Assembly: GCA_032718475.1 (NCBI GenBank)
Contig: JAUCBJ010005482.1
Span: 18,347-82,346, forward strand
DNA from: Nemertoderma westbladi
Taxonomy: Eukaryota; Xenacoelomorpha; Nemertodermatida; Nemertodermatidae
Length of the DNA stretch: 64,000 nt
Direction: 5' to 3'
Shown here: piece after piece, positions 52,900-62,455 of the stretch
Layout: each line of letters opens with the position of its first letter
Numbering within the stretch: position 1 is the stretch's first letter
Position numbers and translations under genes: made by a program
The notes under the pieces: model-generated
Databases searched by the model: none
Told to the model about the DNA's origin: nothing
Seen by the model: the letters and a program-made list of their open reading frames with translations, nothing else

Positions 52900-53442
52900 T
52901 TAATATGCAGTTATTAATTATTGGGATAAACGGTTTACATATGGCAGTAATTCACTTTTATTTTTTTTTCTTTTTTTTTCTTTATTGGATAATTTCCAAT
53001 ATTTGTTCTCTTATTGGTAGTGATAAGTACTTCAATTTCGTTCACAATGATAATGTCATAAATACAACTTGCCAACACATTGTTATTATCAATGTCATAA
53101 ATGACATATATATGTATTACCATCAAATTTTGGTAATACCATAGTGGGAAAGGTACATTTTCTGGATTAGATTTTCGACACATGTATACAACTTAACGTT
53201 ATTTCTGTTATGCACATTGGAATTAGTGAAAATCATATTGTAATGTTAATTCAAGTGATTATGTTTCCAATGTAATGACCAAAAGACAAATAGAATGACC
53301 AAAAGACCCATTGAAATGACCTATCTTGGGGACTTGGATCAACTTGGGGACAGTTTTAATTTCTTGTAGGTCTCTCTTAGACATACTGTATTTATACATG
53401 TCTATGATAAAGGAGTGAATGAGCTCCAGACACTAAGATATT
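52900..53442. other. AT-rich non-coding stretch
   Basis: Contains a T-rich run (about 52955-52980) and short repeated AATGACC(A/T) words near 53273-53325. No gene. Confidence 0.3.
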
Positions 53443-53712
53443 TTAAGATATTTTAAAAACGTCAGAGGGTGCGCCACTTGACACAGCAAATGAGATGTCA
53501 CAAATGGGTATATGTGAGTACAGACTTACGATCTTATTACACTTATCAGGCAATACCCTGTCATTGTTTAGAACCTTCTCAAAGTGGGCCTTCCAACCTT
53601 TGAGGCGATCGGCTGGAAATTCTGCCTTAACCTTGGTGGTTGGTTGGCTTTCCACTTTTAAGTCAGGAGGTTTAGTCGATTTCCATATCTGGGCTGATTG
53701 ATGAGATGGCAT
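53443..53712 (-). pseudogene. Decayed RTE fragment downstream of FReD gene B
   Basis: Minus-strand QPTTKVKAEFPADRLKGWKA, then HFEKVLNNDRVLPD, closely resembles the linker of RTE copy 1 (QPTTKVKAESPADRLNGWKA), followed by a diverged end. It is truncated at both sides and in the same orientation as FReD gene B. Confidence 0.75.
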
Positions 53713-54268
53713 TTACCTGCTTATCAGATTATCAGAATACTGCCCATCAGGGACTTAGATGGAGCATTAACTGCCTCCTTGGCTGTCCTAGTCTGAACCA
53801 GCGAGCCTCATTTTGACCCTTATGGCAAAACTGAAATATATAAATTATCACAATCTAAATGTAAATACTGATAAAAACAATTATTAATAACATCAAAATC
53901 AACAAAAAATAAGTTTCCATTCAGTGGAATAGATGAAGAACTGACGGTACGTCAAAATAGATTACCATTTTTTTTTGCATCAGCATCATCACACATAACA
54001 ACAATCTTTTTATTAATGTTGCAATGAATAGTCAAAATAACTATTTTGATATCTATTATAAATATTAGTTATATTAAAATTTAGACAACAGCACAGGAGA
54101 GTTTGATATATCGAGTATAATAATGTATTTCCCCACAATAAATTGTGTACGTAATTTAAATATGCCTTGAGGCTAAAGTTCATCTGCATAAAATTATGAA
54201 ACTTGTTTAAAGTTTAATTAAGTGAATATGAGATATTTGAATAAACAACAATCTCCACGATTCCAAGT
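53713..54268. other. 3' flank of FReD gene B, AT-rich
   Basis: No gene or repeat is supportable. Confidence 0.3.
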
Positions 54269-55375
54269 CTATTGTAACCGTCCCCTAACTTTGATTTCGA
54301 CCGTGTCAGCAGGCTGATCATCAGACCAAGTCCCCCAGTAGGGACCCTTCCCATTCCATTCTCCGTATATCCCGTTTAAATTAGAATCACTGCAACCGCT
54401 ATACCACCAGGCCCCAGCCAAAGACTCAGCGCAGTCCTCGGAACTGAGGTCATTATCCCGGTCTTTCGTACTAAAAGGTCGCTCATTCAGATAGCCACTA
54501 TCACCAGGGCTTCCCTCAATTATAGCATCACCAGCATCCCCATGGTAACCTGCTATATCCAATGAGAAGTTGGTTGAAGAATCGCCAATTTGGAAAGAAG
54601 AATATTCAGCAAATTTCCGCGTTCCATTCCACCACATATCGATTCTTAAAGGAACACCACCTTTAGACAGATTATGAATTCTATCTAAACCCAACCAGAA
54701 TTCATTATGGACATCACCAAATCCTGTTGTATAACTAACCCAGTCTCTATAGAAACTCACAATACCACTCTCTCTTCTTTGTATTACCAACCATGGTCCA
54801 TTAGGTACAGTAGTGTCACAACGTATCAACCCACGAAGTCCTATAGGGTTACTGTAGAACTGTTCCGTATTATTTGCTTGCGAATTTGGACACAATTTAA
54901 TATTATTTAATTCCAATATTGTTTCTTGTAACTCACTCATGGTTTGCTCTTGTTTGTTCAGCCGCTCTGCTAAGAGGTTGCCTTGCTCGCTTATTTGATT
55001 ACTCAGATAGACTTTATTGGTGGCCAATAAAGTACTAACTATTACAATGCCAACTATTATTGCTACAAGTATTCCTGTAGTTACCATTAGTATCTTCTTC
55101 AAGTATTTTGACTCCGCCTGAGTTTTCTTGTGTTTGTTCGATACAGATTGTTCAAATCCTGGTGGCTGACCAACTTTCCAATCATAAATAACGCTATGAT
55201 GAGGTTTTGTTGACCCAGCAAACTCAGTATCGGCATATGTATCAGACCTCTTAATGGAAGTAGATTCTTCTTTGCCATCAATACGATGAGTTGGCATAAT
55301 GCCATAAGTTGAGTCCTCGGGATCGGAGACAATTGATGAATTCAGTACAATGTCTCTTGGCAAAGTTGATGACAT
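54269..55375 (-). CDS. Type II membrane fibrinogen-related domain receptor, gene B
   Basis: A 368-residue paralogue of gene A in inverted orientation. It has the same cytoplasmic tail, the transmembrane helix (about 95-118), the stalk and the FReD from C162. Only about seven of the first 249 residues differ from gene A. After WWN250 the sequences separate abruptly. Gene B has the canonical calcium-site string TKDRDND (303-309), C at about 314, GAWWYSGCSDSNLNGIYG and a five-residue-longer end (DTVEIKVRGRLQ). The closer fit of gene B to ficolin calcium and ligand motifs suggests it keeps classical lectin function, whereas gene A has altered residues. It is a probable innate recognition or adhesion receptor at the cell surface. 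The 5' splice and TATA signals are shared with gene A. Confidence 0.85.
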   Translation of the reverse strand: MSSTLPRDIVLNSSIVSDPEDSTYGIMPTHRIDGKEESTSIKRSDTYADTEFAGSTKPHHSVIYDWKVGQPPGFEQSVSNKHKKTQAESKYLKKILMVTTGILVAIIVGIVIVSTLLATNKVYLSNQISEQGNLLAERLNKQEQTMSELQETILELNNIKLCPNSQANNTEQFYSNPIGLRGLIRCDTTVPNGPWLVIQRRESGIVSFYRDWVSYTTGFGDVHNEFWLGLDRIHNLSKGGVPLRIDMWWNGTRKFAEYSSFQIGDSSTNFSLDIAGYHGDAGDAIIEGSPGDSGYLNERPFSTKDRDNDLSSEDCAESLAGAWWYSGCSDSNLNGIYGEWNGKGPYWGTWSDDQPADTVEIKVRGRLQ

Positions 55376-55725
55376 ATCTGAAACGTAGTAATAATATTAA
55401 TTGAATAATTATTCTTATATACCCATCATAATTTATATATTATACATTGAAATGCAGCGATTATGTAATAATTGTGGGCATAACAATAAAGGAGCTATGA
55501 TTTGACGTGATCAGTCTCTGTCAGCCATATACTGTTCCTTCATGGATGCAGAATGCTGAGGAATTCTGCTAAATAGTAACTGCAATTCGCAGAATTGATC
55601 AACTTAACTTACAGATCCATCTGGAGAAATTATGATACTGAAGGTCTCAGGTAGTCATTGACTCAAGGTCTGAAACAATGATTAATGTCAGGTGTTTGGT
55701 CATCTTGCTGTTAATAAAAAGGGTC
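55376..55725 (-). promoter_or_regulatory. Upstream region of FReD gene B, duplicated from gene A
   Basis: The 350 bp upstream match 43370-43694 with moderate divergence. Conserved signals are a GTAAGT donor (55612-55607), the TTTCAG acceptor (55378) and TATATAAG (55421-55414). Similarity ends near 55725. Confidence 0.6.
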
Positions 55726-57616
55726 TCGGCCACAGAAAGTGAAAAAAAAAACGAAACGTAGCTGTCAAAATACATTTTTTTTTAAAGTGGTAAAAGTATA
55801 TATCATTCGATTGCATTTTTTCCACTGATTGCGAATAAATATGGATGCGACAATAAACCATAATGATATTCAAAAGTTGAAGAAATTATGGGCAAAAAAC
55901 GTAAAATTGCAGACAAACTCTACTTTTCCTGGTGTAGTGTTTGGATTCCTTTTCCAAGCTCTACAAATTTGTGTCGAGTTTGGACTTTGCTCCGATCGAG
56001 AAGCCAGTAAATAATTCCAAACTCTTCAATTCCCTGTGTTCTGATTGGATAATATCATCAATTAATTGTTGTTAAATAATCACATCAAGTTGATAAATTC
56101 CGAGAATCCTCAAGACTCATTAAGCCGGGAAATGCCACCATGGATGGGTGATCTTTCCGGATAGTGGTACAAATTTACCGCAAGTGAAAAAGGTGATCTC
56201 CAGTGCAAATTAACTGAAAGTGAAAATATGTTTCGGTTAGAAAACACCGCCTCTATAACCTGCGCAGCGTATTTCCCCTAATGTTTTAAATTAAAATAAA
56301 CTAATTTTTCTTTTTCGCTATTTCTTTTCTGTCTGTCTTGAAGGGCGAAGTTAGGATCCGCGCAAGCTTTAATCTTTTGTTTATCTCTTATTGCCTGCTG
56401 CCTTCTGCATCGGGCCTCCTTTTCACGATTGTAAGCATGAGGATTATTCCTTCTGTAAATTGTTTTTGGTGACAGGGTTCCAAGTAGTTTATAAGTTTGT
56501 CGACTTGTGGTTCTTTCGGTGTAGTAAGAGTTGCAAGCTACAATATACAATATTTCACAATCAAATAATACTGGGTAAAGTACCGGTTTGTGTCAGGCCT
56601 ACAGTTTACCGTCCGACCGGTACGTTTCGGTTTTATTGCATACTGGGCAATAAAAGAAACAAAATCTATTAATGTTTGCGCTTTTAGACCTTTTAGCAGT
56701 TAACCTGCCAATTTAAATGTGCCTTTACTTATAAATCGACTTTTGCCCTTACCAATTACCTGGTGTATTGAATTTACATCCGCCGAAGCCAGTGCGTAGC
56801 GTATGACCCACTGTGTGGGAGACTGGATTCGGGTCCAGAGAAAGTTATTGCGGTGTAGGCTACTTTATATTATTCGATTGATCGCTACTATATAATCTCC
56901 GACAACTATATTTACTTTCGGGGAAATATTAACAGTTCCTTTAGGACGTGGCACTTTAAGTATAAAAACAGAGTTATGACTTACACTAATCACAACTATA
57001 TGGCTATGGAATCTCGTAAATAGCGCATTCTTTAGGAGATGCTTTATTAACCTTCACACGTCTTCACACTACTTCACACTAATTCACACTAAATTGCCGA
57101 CCGTCACTGATTTTGATCATATATAAGGAGGATTGCAACTGACACACGTAGGGATTATGAAATAGCATTTAATACACACAAAAACCACTATAATTTGAGT
57201 CGCAGTTGCTACCGGTAGTCCCTTCTGCTTACCTCAGTAATTAAGAAAGTTGAGGGGTTTACGATTATTTATAGGTATTCTCCAAATATAACATCCATTA
57301 ATATAAACAGCAATTAACAACAGTATAAAACAGCATTAAAACAGTGCGGTGAACAGAGTCAGTATGTGTTTGTGAAATATTTTATGAGTTATGATCTGAT
57401 GTTCGTATGCAACATAAAACAGGTTAATAGATTTACGTTCTTATAACTCCAGCCATCAGATGTTCTTGGGCCAAAGTCTAAAACGTCTGTACTTAGTACA
57501 GAATCCAGAAAGGAATCGGATTCTCAGAAAAACAATAACTGCGCATGCGCCAATTTCCACAGGTAGGTCTCCATTGGCATAACTGGGAAGATTGCTCTGA
57601 TTGGCTGAAATATACC
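55726..57616. other. Mostly non-coding region with two unassigned small open frames
   Basis: 55829-56014 (+, 61 codons) and 56550-56278 (-, 90 codons, lysine/arginine-rich with REKEARCRRQQAIRDKQK) have no recognised domain. The second could be an exon or transposon fragment. TTCACACT-type words repeat at 57055-57095. No RNA gene is seen. Confidence 0.3.
57612..57616. repeat. 5-bp target-site duplication ATACC (left)
   Basis: ATACC precedes the lower LTR and recurs at 62451-62455 after the upper LTR. Confidence 0.85.
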
Positions 57617-57917
57617 TATTGGGATCGGAAATAAATGAATACCAGCTGCATCAGTTTATTAATGGTCGACATACAGAACAGCATATCAAACAATAATATG
57701 AACCAACAGACCAACGAACACACCCACCACCTTACAGCACATCAGTACAGCAGTACAGTAGGTACCGGTAACGGTTACTGTACCTACAGACCTAGAAGAT
57801 AGGAAAGACTGAATACCGGAATACCAGAAGAGGACCGGTAGGTAAAAGACCAGTAGGTTGGATCTAACCACCACCAAGCCAGGGTCTACTAGAACCCTAA
57901 CAATACATAATCTAACA
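57617..57917 (-). repeat. 3' LTR of the gypsy element
   Basis: 301 bp, reading TGTTAGATT at its start to GATCCCAATA at its end on the minus strand. Same length and apparently same sequence as 62150-62450. Confidence 0.9.
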
Positions 57918-57986
57918 TCTCCCCCAAGAACAATGTAGGAGACATTTGTACTGAAAACAAAATCCAACCACCACCAATAGGTCAGT

Positions 57987-60900
57987 TCATTGAACTCCGA
58001 ATCTTGCTGGTTGCTTGTGAGTTCTCGAACTGCGCCTGGGAAGATCATCAGCGAACTGTACATGTTTTTGAGGCGTTATATCACGAAGAGAAGAGTCATC
58101 TGGGATGGAACGTAGATAACGACGATTTCTCCAATACACCCGACCATTGTCTAGTTCTATCCGGTAATCTCGCCTAGTACCACGGGAAAGGACGATACCA
58201 GATTTGTTCCATAGTTTGGAATGTGCACTCTGGATGCAAACTCGGGAACCAATAGGAATCGGGGTTAAGTCGTGAGCATGATCATTATAATATGATTCAG
58301 TTGCTGAAGACGTTGAAGGACCAGGGATAGGGAATGAATCACCTGCCAGTGTGGACGAATGAGCTGGTATAGTAGAACGGAGGGATCTACCGAACAACAG
58401 TTGAGCTGGAGACATACCATGTTCTTTAGGAGTATTTCTCCATTCCAGCAAACCACGAACAAAGCAAGTAGAGTTTAGATCTCCTTTGACATCTAACTTT
58501 TTTATCAATGATTTCATGGCCTTTACAGCCCCCTCTGCATGGCCATTAGACTGAGGATACTCAGGAGTAGAATACTCAGGGATGATATTCCATTCGGATA
58601 ATAAATCATGATAACGTGCTGAATTAAATTGTGTACCACCATCAGAACGAAGGCATTTTGGAATACCGAAATCTTTGAACCATCCTCGAAGAGCTGAAAT
58701 AACTTGAGAGCTGGAAGGATCGGCACGCCAAGAATGAACGCATGGCCACCCAGAATATCTATCGACATAAACCAGGTATGACCAGGTGCTGAAGTAGAAA
58801 AGATCAGCAGAGCAATCCTCCATTGGAAGACATGGATGAGGGTCGCTTTGGAGAGACTCTTTAGGTAAACTTGGTTGATAAAGTTGACACTGGGGAGAAG
58901 AATTGACTATGTTTGTAATATCGCTATTGATACCAGGCCAGAATACAGTTTGCCTAGCTCTCCTCTTAGAACGTTCAATGCCCTGATGAGCATCATGAAG
59001 GTGCTTCAGGACATTCTTGCGGAGGGAAGATGGAATTACAATCCGGGAACCTAATAAAAGAAGATTATCTTCACAAGATAACTGATGTCGCACATTCCAG
59101 AATGGGCGTATGTGCACAGAACATTGTGTGGATGTTGAGGGAAATCCAGAAATAACAGCATCCACCAAAGCCATGTAAGAAATATCATCCTTTGCAGATG
59201 ATCGGATAGACTCAATATATGAATCCTTGAGATGACTTGGAGCATCAGAGACAACAATTGAGGTAGACACGTGACGAATGACTGCAGAAACATGGTCATT
59301 GACATCTGTATCACAAAGAATATCCTCTGGAGTAGTATCCGAAACAGGGGCACGGGAAAGTGTGTCTGGAATCGAATCGATATCGGAAGTGATATCGGAA
59401 GTGATATCGGAAGTGATATCGGAAGTGATATCAGAAGTGATATTGGAAGTGATATCGGAAGTGATATTGGAAGTGATATCGGAAGTGATATCGGAAGTGA
59501 TATCGGAAATGATATCAGAAGTGATATCAGAAGTGATATCGGAAGTGATATCGGAAATGATATCGGAAGTGATATCAGAAGTGATATCGGAAGTGATATC
59601 GAAAATGATATCGGAAGTGATATCAGAAGTGATATCGGAAGTGATATCGGAAGTGATATCGGAAATGATATCGGAAGTGATATCAGAAGTGATATCGGAA
59701 GTGATATCAGAAGTGATATTGGAAGTGATATCGGAAGTGATATCGGAAATGATATCGGAAGTGATATCAGAAGTGATATCGGAAGTGATATCGGAAGGAT
59801 GGACCCAATCAGTTGGTTCGTTATCCAGAACTGGACAAATAATACCTTGTTCAACCATTTTCTCTAAGCGAGCTTTAGCCCAGTCTCTAATGGCTAAAGG
59901 AAGTTGCCTGGCTGTATGAATAGCATATGGTTGGGCATCATCTTTTAATGAAATGGTCATGGGTGGGCCATTCATTGGACGAAGTTTGTCATCTTGGTCA
60001 AAAACATCAGAATAAGCCTTTATGAGTTTCTGCTTAACAGTATCCCATTCTGAAGGCGAAGGTTCATCAGAAAGATGGAAGTCAACCTTGAATGATGTTG
60101 TTGGAATTGAGTTTTTAATACCAATTGGTGACATATTAGAAGAATTAGAAGAAGCAACAGACTGAATTTCTGCCACTGCTTCTGGATATGAACTTGAAAT
60201 AATTCCTAGGTTTTGACAAGTATACCATGCCAATAGAATTCCATCGACTTCTTCACAAATGCAGATAAGCTCATCAGTTGAATATTCACCATAGGAAATT
60301 GAGGTGTGGAGGAGACCTATGCATGAAAGAAGACTACCATTAGCAGCAGAAAGATCATCATGGTCTGGTGGAAGTAGATTTTCTTTGTCAATAGAAAGGG
60401 CCTGAAGAAAATCTAAGCCAGCAACAGTGGCCTCAGCACCAGTATCTGGAGTTGCTTTGAGAGAACCGAATAAATGTCCTGTTGCAATATGACAGAAGTT
60501 CAGAAATACTTTCGGAGCTTGACGATTATGGCTTCCAACCAAATTGAGGGTGATGCGGCTAATGGGTTTTGTCTTAGGTTTTGAAGATGAATTCGAATTA
60601 TTTTGTTTAGACCGACAAACATTGGCAAAGTGGCCTTCCTTGCCACAATAAGAACAATCTTTGTTCCTTGCTGGACAGTCAGCGCATTTATGGTCTGTTT
60701 TACCACAACCATAACAAACTATAGGGCCAGTAGTTGAAGAATTGTTTCTGGATTTGGATTTAGAAGAATTGTTGCGCCTGGAATTATAAGGCTTTTTGTT
60801 GTGAAAACGAGATTGTCGAGAAGCTTGGTTGATTGAAGGGTTTTTTAAATCCTGAACTCCAGCTTGGGCTGATTCCTCAGACCTACAAAGATTTACAGCA

Positions 60901-61619
60901 TCTTCAAGCGAAGGAAATGGAGTCAAGGCAAGAAGTTTAGATCTGGTGTCCTCGCAAGAAATACCAGACATAATTCGAGTAGTCAACCGCCGATCGAAAC
61001 AATGACGACATAGATCAGCATCTCGAGCAAGATCTTTAATAGCAACCAGGTAGCTATCAAAATTTTCACTTTGACGTTGTTTCCTATTATCAAACTGAAC
61101 ACAATCAAGGGCTATATTCCGTTTACCACGAAAATAACTTTGAATACAATCTATTAACACCTGAACTGTTAAAGGATTATCATGTGTGTCAGGAGGAATG
61201 TCAATAACTTGTTCCAGTGTAGAGCGCATACCTATAGAAAGGTAACTCCTGAAAATACAGATTTGCCTATCCCTAGCCATTCTATCCATCTGAAATGCAG
61301 AATAATAATCCGCCCAAACCGACTTCCAAGTTTCAAATTTTGCTAAACTGAAATCCGGTTCTAAAGCAATTGGTGCTTTAATTTGAAGATTACGAGGGGT
61401 TGAGTCAGCCTGATGAACTACAGGTTGATGTGGTTGACCAAGTAATTGTTGAAATTGATGGGCATTTTGGGCTTGGGATTGTGCTAAGGAATCAGCCAAA
61501 TCGCGTTGTGATTTAACTAAAGCATGTAGAAGAGCTGAGGTGGGATCAGGATTACCACGACCAGCCAACTGTTCTCTTAAAACCTCCAGTTCGGTTTCGA
61601 GTTCAGCTTTAGTAGGCAT
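57987..61619 (-). CDS. Gypsy Gag-protease-integrase fusion with a (DITS)n tract in place of RT/RNase H
   Basis: An open frame of 1210 codons. Gag occupies about 1-300, with zinc knuckles at 302-315 and 322-335 (C-X2-C-X4-H-X4-C). A protease DTG lies at 392-394. The RT N-terminal lead-in (ARLEKMVEQGIICPVLDN, 583-600, then DWVHPS) is followed at 610 by 34 four-residue repeats, mostly DITS, and then DSIPDTLSRAPVS, the tether that normally follows RNase H. Integrase follows: zinc-binding histidines in HLHDAHQG, with one of the two cysteines replaced by serine (SPQC), then catalytic D in SADLF, D in SDGGTQF and E in GHAEGAV. A chromodomain is not seen. No RT motif (such as a catalytic D-D pair) remains. 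The frame is unbroken across the repeat. Confidence 0.9.
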   Translation of the reverse strand: MPTKAELETELEVLREQLAGRGNPDPTSALLHALVKSQRDLADSLAQSQAQNAHQFQQLLGQPHQPVVHQADSTPRNLQIKAPIALEPDFSLAKFETWKSVWADYYSAFQMDRMARDRQICIFRSYLSIGMRSTLEQVIDIPPDTHDNPLTVQVLIDCIQSYFRGKRNIALDCVQFDNRKQRQSENFDSYLVAIKDLARDADLCRHCFDRRLTTRIMSGISCEDTRSKLLALTPFPSLEDAVNLCRSEESAQAGVQDLKNPSINQASRQSRFHNKKPYNSRRNNSSKSKSRNNSSTTGPIVCYGCGKTDHKCADCPARNKDCSYCGKEGHFANVCRSKQNNSNSSSKPKTKPISRITLNLVGSHNRQAPKVFLNFCHIATGHLFGSLKATPDTGAEATVAGLDFLQALSIDKENLLPPDHDDLSAANGSLLSCIGLLHTSISYGEYSTDELICICEEVDGILLAWYTCQNLGIISSSYPEAVAEIQSVASSNSSNMSPIGIKNSIPTTSFKVDFHLSDEPSPSEWDTVKQKLIKAYSDVFDQDDKLRPMNGPPMTISLKDDAQPYAIHTARQLPLAIRDWAKARLEKMVEQGIICPVLDNEPTDWVHPSDITSDITSDITSDIISDITSDITSNITSDITSDITSDITSDIISDITSDITSDITSDITSDIIFDITSDITSDITSDIISDITSDITSDITSDIISDITSDITSDITSNITSDITSNITSDITSDITSDITSDITSDIDSIPDTLSRAPVSDTTPEDILCDTDVNDHVSAVIRHVSTSIVVSDAPSHLKDSYIESIRSSAKDDISYMALVDAVISGFPSTSTQCSVHIRPFWNVRHQLSCEDNLLLLGSRIVIPSSLRKNVLKHLHDAHQGIERSKRRARQTVFWPGINSDITNIVNSSPQCQLYQPSLPKESLQSDPHPCLPMEDCSADLFYFSTWSYLVYVDRYSGWPCVHSWRADPSSSQVISALRGWFKDFGIPKCLRSDGGTQFNSARYHDLLSEWNIIPEYSTPEYPQSNGHAEGAVKAMKSLIKKLDVKGDLNSTCFVRGLLEWRNTPKEHGMSPAQLLFGRSLRSTIPAHSSTLAGDSFPIPGPSTSSATESYYNDHAHDLTPIPIGSRVCIQSAHSKLWNKSGIVLSRGTRRDYRIELDNGRVYWRNRRYLRSIPDDSSLRDITPQKHVQFADDLPRRSSRTHKQPARFGVQ
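59379..59797 (-). repeat. 12-bp minisatellite inside gypsy pol
   Basis: 34 units plus a partial copy of GATATCGGAAGT (plus strand; minus ACTTCCGATATC). Point variants give ISD, NITS and IIF residues in place of DITS. The length is a multiple of three, so the pol frame is maintained. Confidence 0.95.
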
Positions 61620-62149
61620 ATCTGACTGTTGAATAGTAGAGAAATTTCAGGAAATTAAATATCCGAAAAAATTTGCAAAATCCGAAAAGAAAAAATTTTG
61701 CAAAAATGTGCAAAACTTTTGCATGCAAATCTGCCAAAATCTGTAGTTATCGAATACTGGCAGACTGGAATACCGCCTGACTGCTGAATGTGAATAGGTA
61801 CCGGTAGTTTCTAATTAGGCTAGCGGGCGTCGCTGCCTACTCCTCACGGGCCCCGGACAGTGCAAGGTCCTCAGCGCCGATGTACCGTCGTCGCTGTGTT
61901 TTTCGCCAACGATGTAGCTACACAACGACAACGATAACCGCGAGCCACTCCACTGTCCGTCCCAAGGGCTTAGTTTAGAAGAGTACTGGAGTAGGTACAC
62001 CACCGGAAGTATAGGTAGGTAGCTAGGCCTAGATCAGAATCAGTAGAGGCGACCGGTAGAATAATATTGAATTATCTGACCTGCTGAATGCGCTGGAATG
62101 TCCACCATTTGAATAGGGTTGTAGGAACATCAAGTACATCACTGCGCCA
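61620..62149 (-). other. 5' leader of the gypsy element
   Basis: 530 bp between the 5' LTR and the Gag ATG. The sequence next to the LTR (TGGCGCAGTGATG on the minus strand) is where a primer binding site is expected; TGG is typical but I cannot name the tRNA. No convincing gene. Confidence 0.5.
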
Positions 62150-62450
62150 TATTGGGATCGGAAATAAATGAATACCAGCTGCATCAGTTTATTAATGGTC
62201 GACATACAGAACAGCATATCAAACAATAATATGAACCAACAGACCAACGAACACACCCACCACCTTACAGCACATCAGTACAGCAGTACAGTAGGTACCG
62301 GTAACGGTTACTGTACCTACAGACCTAGAAGATAGGAAAGACTGAATACCGGAATACCAGAAGAGGACCGGTAGGTAAAAGACCAGTAGGTTGGATCTAA
62401 CCACCACCAAGCCAGGGTCTACTAGAACCCTAACAATACATAATCTAACA
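62150..62450 (-). repeat. 5' LTR of the gypsy element
   Basis: 301 bp; see the 3' LTR. It would carry the promoter for minus-strand transcription. Confidence 0.9.
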
Positions 62451-62455
62451 ATACC
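62451..62455. repeat. 5-bp target-site duplication ATACC (right)
   Basis: Matches 57612-57616. Confidence 0.85.

Larger units (their letters stand above)
57617..62450 (-). mobile_element. Young Ty3/gypsy LTR retrotransposon lacking reverse transcriptase
   Basis: A 4834-bp element with two 301-bp LTRs that look identical by eye, a 5-bp target duplication, a polypurine tract CTTGGGGGAGA (minus strand, just before the 3' LTR at 57917) and a single open Gag-Pol frame. A minisatellite replaces the RT and RNase H coding region. The identical LTRs imply a very recent insertion. Because it lacks its own RT, either a relative supplied it in trans or the replacement happened after insertion. Confidence 0.9.
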
